From: Anaerolineales bacterium
Lineage (GTDB): Bacteria; Chloroflexota; Anaerolineae; Anaerolineales; VGOW01
Direction of reading: 5' to 3'
NCBI GenBank assembly: GCA_919901875.1
Contig: CAKKQG010000036.1
Location: 7,594-12,599, forward strand
DNA length: 5,006 nt
The translations under genes were made by a program, and so were the position numbers. The notes beneath the pieces were generated by a model. The model ran no database searches. It saw only the letters and a program-made list of their open reading frames with translations, and had not been told where the DNA came from. Positions 1 to 4,302 of the stretch are shown piece by piece (positions within the stretch are counted from its first letter, which is position 1; each line of letters starts with the position of its first letter).

Positions 1-95
1 CCCTCAAACGCTCCGCCGATTTTGTGATCACGGGGACGCCGATCACCGCAACGCCCACCATCACGCCGTCACCCACGCGCACACTACGCCCGTGA
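1..95 (+). CDS. C-terminal tail of a Thr/Pro-rich protein (5' end outside window)
   Basis: An open frame enters from the left edge (full codons from base 3) and ends at a TGA at 93-95. The readable tail is about 30 residues and contains TPITATPTITPSPTRT, a Thr/Pro repeat of the kind used as an extracellular or wall-proximal linker in many Chloroflexota and some Actinobacteria. The stop lies 12 bp before the next ATG and directly abuts that gene's Shine-Dalgarno, as expected within an operon. The function of the missing part cannot be judged. The minus strand is also open across most of this stretch, so the assignment rests on the Thr/Pro pattern and the neat junction with the next gene. Confidence 0.38.
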   Translation, partial: LKRSADFVITGTPITATPTITPSPTRTLRP

Positions 96-107
96 GAGGA
101 GAAAATA

Positions 108-449
108 ATGAGCGCACACCCTTTAACAGAAACGCCAATATCGCCTAACAAAGTAGCCCTCACCGCCGATGAGGCAGCGCGTATCGTCGAAAATTTTATT
201 GCCGATCATTTAGGTAATCTTGCTTTGGCAGGCGTGCCGCGTCGCATCGTGTTTCCAATTCGTGCTTTGTGGGCAGTGCCAATCGCAGTGGCATATCCCA
301 AGTATGGGCTAGCAGGAGTCATCGGCATCGCCGCCGTTGACGATGAATTGGCAAATATCGTCGCGGTGACACCGATTGAAGACATGCAACAAGCCGCAGA
401 GGAATTGTATGCGGAACAGAAAACAGAAATTGAAGCGGCATTGAATTGA
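108..449 (+). CDS. small protein of unknown function (113 aa)
   Basis: I do not recognise this protein. The ATG is preceded by AGGAG at 97-101 with 6 nt spacing, a good ribosome binding site that fixes the start. Residues 1-17 are polar and look disordered. Residues 18-37 (ALTADEAARIVENFIADHL) look like an amphipathic helix. Residues 45-88 form a hydrophobic, probably beta-rich core with the pattern W-VPI followed by YPKYGLAGVIGIAAVDDEL. A second helix, rich in Glu, Gln and Ala, spans about 91-112. This helix / strand / VD-turn / helix layout loosely resembles small PepSY-like domains, but that is only a resemblance. There is no signal peptide, no convincing membrane helix and no cysteine. 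It probably shares a transcript with the gene upstream and is followed by a terminator at 494-521. It converges on rplL and need not be related to the ribosomal operon. Confidence 0.75.
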   Translation: MSAHPLTETPISPNKVALTADEAARIVENFIADHLGNLALAGVPRRIVFPIRALWAVPIAVAYPKYGLAGVIGIAAVDDELANIVAVTPIEDMQQAAEELYAEQKTEIEAALN

Positions 450-466
450 ACAACTTCGCTACCTCG

Positions 467-484
467 CCATGAATGAATTCATGG
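467..484. repeat. small hairpin after the unknown gene
   Basis: CCATGAA (467-473) and TTCATGG (478-484) form a perfect 7 bp stem with a TGAA loop, 18 bp after the stop of the unknown gene. No T-run follows, so it is not itself a terminator. It is the first of four consecutive hairpins between 467 and 587. Confidence 0.5.
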
Positions 485-493
485 CTGATATGC

Positions 494-521
494 AAAACGC
501 GCTTAAAGCGCGTTTCTTTTT
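494..521 (+). terminator. intrinsic terminator of the plus-strand genes
   Basis: AAACGCGC (495-502) pairs perfectly with GCGCGTTT (508-515) around a TTAAA loop, followed by CTTTTT. A GC-rich stem followed by a U-tract, 45 bp after the TGA of the unknown gene, is a standard Rho-independent terminator for plus-strand transcription. On the minus strand only A-rich sequence follows the stem, so it is one-directional. Confidence 0.8.
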
Positions 522-528
522 CATAACA

Positions 529-550
529 GGTGTTGAATTCATTCAACGCC
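529..550. repeat. hairpin between the two terminators
   Basis: GGTGTTGAA (529-537) pairs with TTCAACGCC (542-550), nine pairs including one G-T wobble, around a short loop. No T-run follows on either strand. It contributes to the hairpin cluster, but I cannot give it a role of its own. Confidence 0.45.
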
Positions 551-556
551 TTAAAC

Positions 557-592
557 AAAAATGCGCTCTCAATCAGAGCGCATTTTTATTTT
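557..592. terminator. bidirectional intrinsic terminator (end of rplJL operon and backup for the plus-strand genes)
   Basis: AAAAATGCGCTCT (557-569) and AGAGCGCATTTTT (575-587) are perfectly complementary over 13 bp around a 5-nt loop. Both outer ends are A/T runs, so the stem is followed by U-rich sequence on either strand: TTTTTATTTT on plus and TTTTTGTTT on minus. It lies between two converging genes, where a shared terminator is expected. For rplL it is the first convincing terminator after the stop codon, beyond the palindromic element at 602-737. Confidence 0.82.
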
Positions 593-601
593 GAGCAATG
601 A

Positions 602-737
602 CAGAACTTACGCATACTGAGCTGCTACCGTCATTGCGAGTGTTCTTTACGAAGCAATCTCGGTCACGCTCTGAGATTGCTTCGTCGCAAAGAGCGCTCC
701 TCGCAATGACGCTGACGTATTTTGCGTAAGTCCAGAA
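602..737. mobile_element. MITE/REP-like palindromic element
   Basis: The ends are inverted copies: GAACTTACGCA at 604-614, and TGCGTAAGTCC at 723-733, whose reverse complement GGACTTACGCA differs at one base. Inside are two further perfect inverted pairs: CGTCATTGCGAG (629-640) with 700-711, and ACGAAGCAATCTC (649-661) with 673-685. The stretches between them also pair loosely (about 639-648 with 689-698). The unit is therefore a long imperfect hairpin with no coding capacity. CAGAA occurs at both borders (602-606 and 733-737) and could be a short target duplication. The GTCATTGCGAG / GAAGCAATCTC core is a motif I recall from dispersed intergenic repeats in diverse bacteria. Mobilisation in trans is inferred. 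Confidence 0.7.
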
Positions 738-746
738 TGAGACGAA

Positions 747-1121
747 TTACTTGACTTCGATCACTGCGCCGACTTCGGTCAGTTTCTTTCGGGCTTCTTC
801 GGCGGCGTCTTTGCTCACGCCGTCGAGGACTTTCACGCCAGCGGTTTCTGCCATGTCTTTCGCTTCCTTCAAACCAAGGTTGGTCAGTTGGCGAATGACT
901 TTGATCACGTCAATCTTCTTGGGACCGGCTTCTTTGAGGATGACGGTGAATTCAGTTTTCTCTTCCGCAGGAGCGGCGGCGGCAACACTGGCAACGGCAG
1001 CCATCGCCATTGGCGCGGCAGCCGACACGCCCCATTTTTCTTCTAACAACTTGGTCAGCTGAGACGCTTCCAAAACAGTGAGCGCGCTCATTTCTTCGAC
1101 GAGTTTATTTAAATCAGCCAT
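747..1121 (-). CDS. rplL: 50S ribosomal protein L7/L12
   Basis: This is the flexible stalk protein of the large subunit; it binds L10 as dimers and recruits and stimulates translational GTPases such as EF-Tu and EF-G. At 124 residues it has the usual length and three-part build: an N-terminal dimerisation region ([20 protein letters not shown] onward, 1-31), an Ala-rich hinge (about 32-53) and the globular C-terminal domain (54-124). That domain contains [22 protein letters not shown] and LGLKEAKD, the factor-contact helix. I chose the ATG at 1121 because GGAG lies 9 nt upstream (1131-1134). An in-frame ATG at 1136 overlaps that site, has none of its own and would add five atypical residues. 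The usual Ala-Pro-containing turn after the KEAKD helix reads AETAGVKV here, a mild divergence. It follows rplJ after 100 bp and is the last gene of the cluster. Confidence 0.97.
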   Translation of the reverse strand: MADLNKLVEEMSALTVLEASQLTKLLEEKWGVSAAAPMAMAAVASVAAAAPAEEKTEFTVILKEAGPKKIDVIKVIRQLTNLGLKEAKDMAETAGVKVLDGVSKDAAEEARKKLTEVGAVIEVK

Positions 1122-1130
1122 TTCAATTTT

Positions 1131-1134
1131 CTCC
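1131..1134 (-). promoter_or_regulatory. Shine-Dalgarno deciding the rplL start
   Basis: On the minus strand this reads GGAG, 9 nt before the ATG at 1121. It overlaps the alternative ATG at 1136, which rules that codon out as the main start. Confidence 0.8.
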
Positions 1135-1221
1135 ATTAATGACTCATGGTGAGTCGTGATTTGTAAATTCTATTTCCCTTGTTTCCAATGTTTCCTTCAT
1201 TTCATTTGGGAACTAAAGGAA

Positions 1222-1755
1222 CTACGCTACTTGTTCTGCGCCTTTGTCGGCGTAGGCTTTGGTGACGTTTACCAGTTGACGCACGGCGCTGGCGATAGAA
1301 CCTGCGATGCGAGTCGCGGGCGTGTTGATCAAGCCGAGCAATTGCGCGCGCACGACGGGCATCGGCGGGAGTGAAGCCAGGGCGGCGATCTCTTTCGCGT
1401 TGAGAATCTTGCCGTTCATCAAGCCGCCTTTAACTTTCACGAATTCAGAATCTTTCGTAAAGTCTTGGATCGCTTTCGCTACAGCGGCGACGTCTTTGAA
1501 AGCGAAACCGAACGCGGTGTCGCCATGAAGAAACTCTTCTGGCACGGGCATACCGGCGGCTTTGAGGGCGACAGTCGCCAGCGTGTTCTTCACGACACGC
1601 AGCTCGCCCGAAGCTTCGCGCACCTTGCGGCGCAGCTGTTCAACATTTTTTACGCGCACGCCGCTGTAGCTGGCGATGATCAACGCTTCGCTCTTCTTCA
1701 AGAGATCGGCGTATTCCGCGACCAACTCTGCTCTGCGTTTCTTTGTGATTGCCAA
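1222..1755 (-). CDS. rplJ: 50S ribosomal protein L10
   Basis: L10 anchors the L7/L12 stalk to 23S rRNA and, as the L10-L12 complex, autoregulates its own mRNA in bacteria studied. The 177 residues match the family length. The N-terminal RNA-binding domain carries YSGVRVKNVEQLRRKVREA (30-48) and VVKNTLATVAL (54-64). The long C-terminal helix (about 134-172, RAQLLGLINTPATRIAG then VRQLVNVTKAYADK) is the docking site for L12 dimers. The start codon is TTG (1753-1755), not ATG. It is supported by a strong AGGAGG (1765-1770) at 9 nt spacing and by the typical MAITKKRRAELV beginning; no in-frame ATG exists upstream. The gene is preceded by a 288 bp leader with an L10-binding structure and attenuator, and followed by rplL. 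Confidence 0.97.
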   Translation of the reverse strand: MAITKKRRAELVAEYADLLKKSEALIIASYSGVRVKNVEQLRRKVREASGELRVVKNTLATVALKAAGMPVPEEFLHGDTAFGFAFKDVAAVAKAIQDFTKDSEFVKVKGGLMNGKILNAKEIAALASLPPMPVVRAQLLGLINTPATRIAGSIASAVRQLVNVTKAYADKGAEQVA

Positions 1756-1764
1756 GTTGTTTTA

Positions 1765-1770
1765 CCTCCT
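1765..1770 (-). promoter_or_regulatory. strong Shine-Dalgarno of rplJ (supports TTG start)
   Basis: On the minus strand this reads AGGAGG, the full anti-SD complement, 9 nt before the TTG at 1755. It is the strongest ribosome binding site in the window and probably compensates for the weak start codon. Confidence 0.85.
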
Positions 1771-1799
1771 TTCGTTTAAGAATGAACAATCTGGGTTCT

Positions 1800-1850
1800 G
1801 ACTTTTTGATCGTCATTCCAATCCCCTGACGGGAGACAAATCAAAAAGTC
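1800..1850 (-). promoter_or_regulatory. inverted repeat competing with the rplJ terminator
   Basis: On the minus strand GACTTTTTGAT (1850-1840) is perfectly complementary to ATCAAAAAGTC (1810-1800), 11 bp apart by 29 nt. A small nested stem (1822-1825 with 1831-1834) sits inside the loop. The first arm is also the 3' half and U-tract of the terminator at 1843-1880, so the two structures exclude each other. The second arm is transcribed only after the termination point, so it cannot prevent termination in the usual way. It may instead form in read-through mRNA and affect stability or access to the ribosome binding site 30 nt downstream. That role is inferred. Confidence 0.5.
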
Positions 1851-1880
1851 TTTACGCCTTCATCCGAGCGCAAAGACTTT
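1843..1880 (-). terminator. intrinsic terminator (attenuator) in the rplJ leader
   Basis: On the minus strand AAAGTCTTTGCGC (1880-1868) pairs with GCGTAAAGACTTT (1857-1845): 13 bp with one G-U, around a 10-nt loop. TTTTTGATTTG overlaps and follows the 3' arm. It lies 88 nt upstream of the rplJ start, inside the leader, so it would act as an attenuator rather than an operon end. The lower half of the stem is A/U-rich, so termination is probably partial and condition-dependent. Confidence 0.72.
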
Positions 1881-1916
1881 CTGTGGATCGCAGTTGCGAT
1901 TCTTTTCAGAAGTCCT
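1873..1916 (-). promoter_or_regulatory. candidate antiterminator of the rplJ attenuator
   Basis: On the minus strand AGGACTTCTG (1916-1907) can pair with CAGAAAGTCTT (1883-1873), ten pairs with one bulged A and one G-U. This encloses a small ATCGC/GCGAT hairpin (1887-1900). Its 3' side takes the 5' arm of the terminator (1868-1880), and its 5' side takes three bases of the outer stem of the L10-binding structure (1914-1920). It therefore excludes both, as an antiterminator should. The pairing is read from sequence; the function is inferred by analogy with the attenuation described for Bacillus subtilis rplJL. Confidence 0.6.
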
Positions 1917-1976
1917 CACCTCGGCAGGAGATTAAGTTCAACCTAATGTTGAACGCCTGCAGTCTACGGCGAAGGC
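1914..1976 (-). ncRNA. ribosomal protein L10 leader (L10-L12 binding structure)
   Basis: This conserved mRNA structure binds the L10-L12 complex and gives feedback on rplJL. On the minus strand the characteristic strings GCCGTAGACTGCAGGCG and CTTAATCTCCTGCCGAGGTG are present. The pieces fold as follows. The outer stem is CCTTCGCC (1975-1968) with GGTGAGG (1920-1914). An internal loop GTAGACT/CGA follows. The middle stem is GCAGG (1960-1956) with CCTGC (1928-1924). After an asymmetric loop, the tip stem is GTTCAAC (1954-1948) with GTTGAAC (1942-1936). This matches what I know of the L10 leader family, which contains a kink-turn-like internal loop. It sits about 160 nt upstream of rplJ and feeds directly into the attenuator. 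Confidence 0.9.
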
Positions 1977-2038
1977 AATCTCTAATCTCCAATCTCTCAA
2001 TTCGATCAGAGAGATTGGAGATTAGGGGATTAGAGATT
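1977..2038. repeat. long hairpin built from AATCTCY heptamers, just after rplA
   Basis: CTAATCTCCAATCTCTC (1982-1998) is perfectly complementary to 2009-2025 over 17 bp around a 10-nt loop. Pairing resumes outside a GGG bulge: AATCTCTAAT at 1977-1986 has its complement at 2029-2038. The left arm is three 7-bp units (AATCTCT, AATCTCC, AATCTCT), and the right arm is the same in reverse. It starts 5 bp past the rplA stop and ends at the 5' side of the L10 leader. No U-tract follows on the minus strand, so it is not a standard terminator. It may protect the rplA mRNA 3' end or be a dispersed repeat. Confidence 0.75.
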
Positions 2039-2043
2039 TAAGA

Positions 2044-2760
2044 TTATGCCGCCACCCCGATGTTGAGCGCGGTATTTACATCCACCTTGACTCCGGGTCC
2101 CATCGTCGTGGCGATTACGATCTTCTTGATGTAAAGGCCTTTAGCGGCAGCGGGTTTGGCTTTGCGTAACGCCTCCATCAAGGACAAGAAGTTTTGCATC
2201 AACGCTTCTTCGCTGAATGACGCTTTGCCAATCGCCACATGGATGCCCGATGTCTTATCGAGGCGCACTTCGATACGACCGGCTCGGGCTTCTTGGATCA
2301 GGCGGGGCAGATCGGCGGCAGGCGCGACGGTGCCAGCTTTAGGATTCGGAACCAAGCCGCGCGGGCCCAGAACACGTCCCAAACGACCCACCTTGCCCAT
2401 CATTTCGGGGACGGCGATTGAGACATCCCAATCCGTCCAGCCTTCTTGAATCTTTTTGAAGATGTCGTCGTCGGCGATAAAATCCGCGCCCGCTTCTTTG
2501 GCGATGCGCGCGCCCTCGCCTTCGGCGAAGACCATGATGCGAACCGTCTTGCCCAAACCGGCCGGCATGAGGACGGCAGTGCGAACTTGTTGATCGGCTT
2601 GCTTGGGATCGAGCCCGGTGTTGATGTGAACTTCAACGGTGGCATCGAACTTGGCAACGTTTGTTGCTTTGGCGAGCGCCAGCGCTTCTTTGGGTTGATA
2701 CGTTTGGTTATGATTAACTTTTTCGGCGGCGGCGCGATATTTTTTACCGTGATATTTCAT
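2044..2760 (-). CDS. rplA: 50S ribosomal protein L1
   Basis: L1 forms the mobile L1 stalk next to the E site of the large subunit, and in many bacteria represses its own rplKA mRNA. The 238 residues match the family length. Family signatures are in order: GKKYRAA (5-11), the split two-domain fold with the mobile domain at about 70-155, LGPRGLVPNPKAGTV (131-145), GRIEVRLDKTSGIHVAIGK (161-179) with the RNA-binding residues, and TTMGPGVKVD near the C-terminus (218-227). The signature loop has Val where Met is common, and KAGTV for KTGTV; both are conservative. The ATG at 2760 has GGAGG 9 nt upstream, embedded in the last codons of rplK, and only 4 bp separate the two genes, so translational coupling is likely. 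Downstream lies a strong hairpin and then the L10 leader. Confidence 0.97.
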   Translation of the reverse strand: MKYHGKKYRAAAEKVNHNQTYQPKEALALAKATNVAKFDATVEVHINTGLDPKQADQQVRTAVLMPAGLGKTVRIMVFAEGEGARIAKEAGADFIADDDIFKKIQEGWTDWDVSIAVPEMMGKVGRLGRVLGPRGLVPNPKAGTVAPAADLPRLIQEARAGRIEVRLDKTSGIHVAIGKASFSEEALMQNFLSLMEALRKAKPAAAKGLYIKKIVIATTMGPGVKVDVNTALNIGVAA

Positions 2761-2764
2761 GATA

Positions 2765-3190
2765 TTAACCCTCCACCGTCAAGCCCATCGAACGCGCCGT
2801 GCCTTCGACTTGCAGCATTGCGCCGTCAAGATCAATAGCGTTGAGGTCGCGCATCTTGGTCTCAGCGATCTCTTTGATCTGCGCTTTGGTAACTTTGCCC
2901 ACTTTGTTACGATTCGGAACTCCCGAGCCTTTGTCCACGCCTGCCGCTTTACGCAACAACACCGAAGTCGGCGGCGTGCGCAACGCCAACGTGAACGAAC
3001 CATCGGTATAGATAGTAATATCCACCGGGATAACATCGCCCGCGCGGTTCGCGGTCTTGGCGTTGTAATCTTTGCAGAATGCCATGAGGTTGAGACCATG
3101 ACCCGCTAACGCCGGACCGACCGGCGGCGCCGGACTTGCTTTGCCAGCTTCGAGCTGCAAACGCACAACTGCTTTTAACTTTTTTGCCAT
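2765..3190 (-). CDS. rplK: 50S ribosomal protein L11
   Basis: L11 binds the GTPase-associated region of 23S rRNA at the stalk base, beside L10 and L7/L12, and takes part in factor binding and stringent-response sensing. The 141 residues are the family length. The N-terminal domain has [18 protein letters not shown] (11-28) and [16 protein letters not shown] (31-46). The C-terminal rRNA-binding domain has [13 protein letters not shown] (72-84), [15 protein letters not shown] (87-101), [12 protein letters not shown] (107-118) and GTARSMGL (130-137). Residue 30 is Gly after Ala (ALAGHG), where GQHG is more usual. The ATG at 3190 has AGGAG 8 nt upstream (3199-3203). It precedes rplA by 4 bp and follows nusG after a 96 bp spacer with two hairpins. 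Confidence 0.97.
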   Translation of the reverse strand: MAKKLKAVVRLQLEAGKASPAPPVGPALAGHGLNLMAFCKDYNAKTANRAGDVIPVDITIYTDGSFTLALRTPPTSVLLRKAAGVDKGSGVPNRNKVGKVTKAQIKEIAETKMRDLNAIDLDGAMLQVEGTARSMGLTVEG

Positions 3191-3216
3191 GAGGCTTTCT
3201 CCTTTGTGGTGCTAAC

Positions 3217-3235
3217 GGGTGGCAGATGCCAACCC
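3217..3235. promoter_or_regulatory. hairpin in the rplK 5' untranslated region
   Basis: On the minus strand GGG-T-TGGC and GCCA-CCC form a 7 bp stem with one bulged T and an ATCT loop. It ends 13 nt before the rplK Shine-Dalgarno. In several bacteria L1 represses rplKA by binding a leader stem near this place, but I do not see the typical L1 target loops, so that role is only a possibility. Confidence 0.4.
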
Positions 3236-3250
3236 TCCCACGAATTTTTT

Positions 3251-3290
3251 TGTAGGGCGGATTTTAAATCCGTCTTACAATCCGTCCTAC
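3251..3290. repeat. imperfect palindrome overlapping the nusG stop codon
   Basis: GTAGGGCGGATT at 3251-3262 is complementary to AATCCGTCCTAC at 3279-3290 except for one position. An alternative partner AAATCCGTCTTAC lies at 3266-3278, so two hairpins are possible. On the minus strand the element begins GTAGGAC, and its TAG is the nusG stop codon. No U-tract follows on the minus strand, so it is not a terminator. It resembles the palindrome at 4594-4622. Confidence 0.65.
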
Positions 3291-3982
3291 GCTTTTTCCA
3301 CTTGCAAGAAATCCAACTCCACCGGAGTCTCTCGCCCGAAGAATGATACCATGACGCGCACTTTTGCGCGCTCGGCGTCTATCTCGCCCACCGTTCCAAT
3401 AAAATCGTTGAACGGTCCATCCACGATACGCACCTTCTGTCCAGATTTGAAGTTCACTTTGATCTTTGGCGCTTCGGCTTCCATACGCTTCAAGATTTGT
3501 GCAACCTCGTGCGGCTGCAACGGGGTCGGCGTGTTGCCCATCCCCACAAAGCCGGTAACGCCGGGTGTGTTACGCACCACGTACCACGAATCTTCAGTCA
3601 GTTTCATCTGCACCAGAATGTAGCCGGGGAACACGCGACGCTCTACCGTGCGGCGCTGTCCTTCCTTAACTTCAATCTCTTCTTCGGTCGGCACGACGAC
3701 GTCGAAAATCTTGTCCTTCATTGCCATCGTATCAATACGCTGTTCAAGATTGTGGCGGACTTTATTCTCGTAGCCCGAATAGCAATGAACGACATACCAC
3801 CGACGCTCATCATCGGCATCCTTCACCGCCTCTGCCGCTTCCGCCGACATCTCCGTGGGGACATCCACATCCGGTGACACCGCCTCTGCCGCGGACGCAT
3901 CGGTCTGAGGGAGATATTCTTCTACAGATGGGGGTAACGAGTCGTCGGGTTTCTCGTTCTCGTCAGTCATACTGCTAATCAT
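3287..3982 (-). CDS. nusG: transcription termination/antitermination factor NusG
   Basis: NusG binds RNA polymerase through its NGN domain and contacts Rho or ribosomal protein S10 through its KOW domain, so it modulates pausing, termination and coupling. Residues 61-168 are the NGN domain (RWYVVHCYSGYENKV at 61-75, VFPGYILVQM at 117-126, NTPGVTGFVG at 138-147). Residues about 178-231 are the KOW domain (GQKVRIVDGPFNDFIGTVGEI then VSFFGRETPVELDF). Residues 1-59 are an extra acidic, Ala/Pro-rich, probably disordered extension, so at 231 residues it is longer than the roughly 180 of E. coli NusG. Such extensions are common in Actinobacteria and Chloroflexota homologues. The ATG at 3982 overlaps the secE stop as ATGA, implying coupled translation. 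The second ATG at 3970 is possible but has no ribosome binding site. The TAG stop lies inside a palindrome. Confidence 0.96.
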   Translation of the reverse strand: MISSMTDENEKPDDSLPPSVEEYLPQTDASAAEAVSPDVDVPTEMSAEAAEAVKDADDERRWYVVHCYSGYENKVRHNLEQRIDTMAMKDKIFDVVVPTEEEIEVKEGQRRTVERRVFPGYILVQMKLTEDSWYVVRNTPGVTGFVGMGNTPTPLQPHEVAQILKRMEAEAPKIKVNFKSGQKVRIVDGPFNDFIGTVGEIDAERAKVRVMVSFFGRETPVELDFLQVEKA

Positions 3983-4194
3983 TTAACGCCTAACAACATT
4001 ACAAAGACTTGCGAAAACAATGCGTCGAAAGAACCCAGCACTAATGAGCTCACAACCACCGTCACCAAAACGACAATGGTTAAGTTGGTTGCATCTTGTC
4101 GGCTGGGCCACGACACCTTGCTCAACTCGGCGCGCGTCTCGCGCGCATATCGGATGATCGGACCTAGGATTGGATTATCATTCATAATTGTCAT
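3979..4194 (-). CDS. secE: preprotein translocase subunit SecE
   Basis: SecE is the essential clamp subunit of the SecYEG translocon in the cytoplasmic membrane. The 71 residues fit the short, single-helix form found in most bacteria outside the Gammaproteobacteria. The cytoplasmic amphipathic helix and hinge carry the signature ETRAELSKVSWPSRQDATNLT (19-39). One membrane helix spans about 38-60 (IVVLVTVVVSSLVLG core). The start is the ATG at 4194, or three codons later at 4185. Neither has a recognisable Shine-Dalgarno: the 23 nt back to the tRNA-Trp 3' end are almost all A and T. Once the tRNA is processed out, the mRNA would have a short, unstructured, SD-less leader. The stop overlaps the nusG start by 4 bp; secE-nusG is a conserved pair across bacteria. 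Confidence 0.95.
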   Translation of the reverse strand: MTIMNDNPILGPIIRYARETRAELSKVSWPSRQDATNLTIVVLVTVVVSSLVLGSFDALFSQVFVMLLGVK

Positions 4195-4217
4195 TTAACT
4201 AAATAAAATTTTAAAGG

Positions 4218-4290
4218 CAGGCCAGGCAGGAATTGAACCCACAACCGCTCGATTTGGAGTCGAGTGCTCTACCAATTGAGCTACTGGCCT
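4218..4290 (-). tRNA. trnW: tRNA-Trp (CCA anticodon)
   Basis: A full cloverleaf reads on the minus strand. The acceptor stem is AGGCCAG/CTGGCCT (7 bp), the D stem GCTC/GAGC, and the anticodon stem CTCGA/TCGAG with loop CTCCAAA giving anticodon CCA at 4257-4255. The T arm is GTGGG-TTCAATT-CCTGC with two G-T wobbles, and the discriminator is G73, as expected for bacterial tRNA-Trp. The 3' CCA is not encoded (CCT follows), so it must be added by CCA-adding enzyme. It lies within the operon between rpmG and secE, so tRNA processing would cut the transcript 23 nt before secE. Confidence 0.97.
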
Positions 4291-4302
4291 GTGTCAGCAA
4301 AT

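Noticed and set aside
1..79. Open minus-strand reading from about 79 to the left edge
   Set aside because: No ribosome binding site before any start codon; the plus-strand frame has a typical Thr/Pro linker and an operon-like junction instead.
319..558. 79-residue minus-strand open frame
   Set aside because: It lies antisense to the unknown gene and runs through both a terminator and hairpins; no supporting start signal.
1122..1136. Upstream ATG for rplL adding MEKIE
   Set aside because: It overlaps the GGAG that serves the ATG at 1121, has no site of its own, and adds residues not typical of L7/L12.
1141..1155. GACTCA/TGAGTC hairpin just upstream of the rplL ribosome binding site
   Set aside because: A 6-8 bp stem with a 3-nt loop and no U-tract. 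It could modulate rplL translation, but nothing beyond the fold supports it.
1172..1195. Three GGAAA-type strings on the minus strand in the rplJ-rplL gap
   Set aside because: Spacing is irregular and the stretch is simply purine-rich; no basis for a repeat or binding site.
1978..2100. Separate promoter for rplJL upstream of the L10 leader
   Set aside because: I looked for a -35/-10 pair on the minus strand; TTGAGA near 2000-1995 has no acceptable -10 at 16-18 bp. Its absence by eye does not exclude a promoter within rplA.
3251..3290. Terminator after nusG
   Set aside because: The palindrome is followed on the minus strand by an A-run, not a U-run, and rplK continues the operon.
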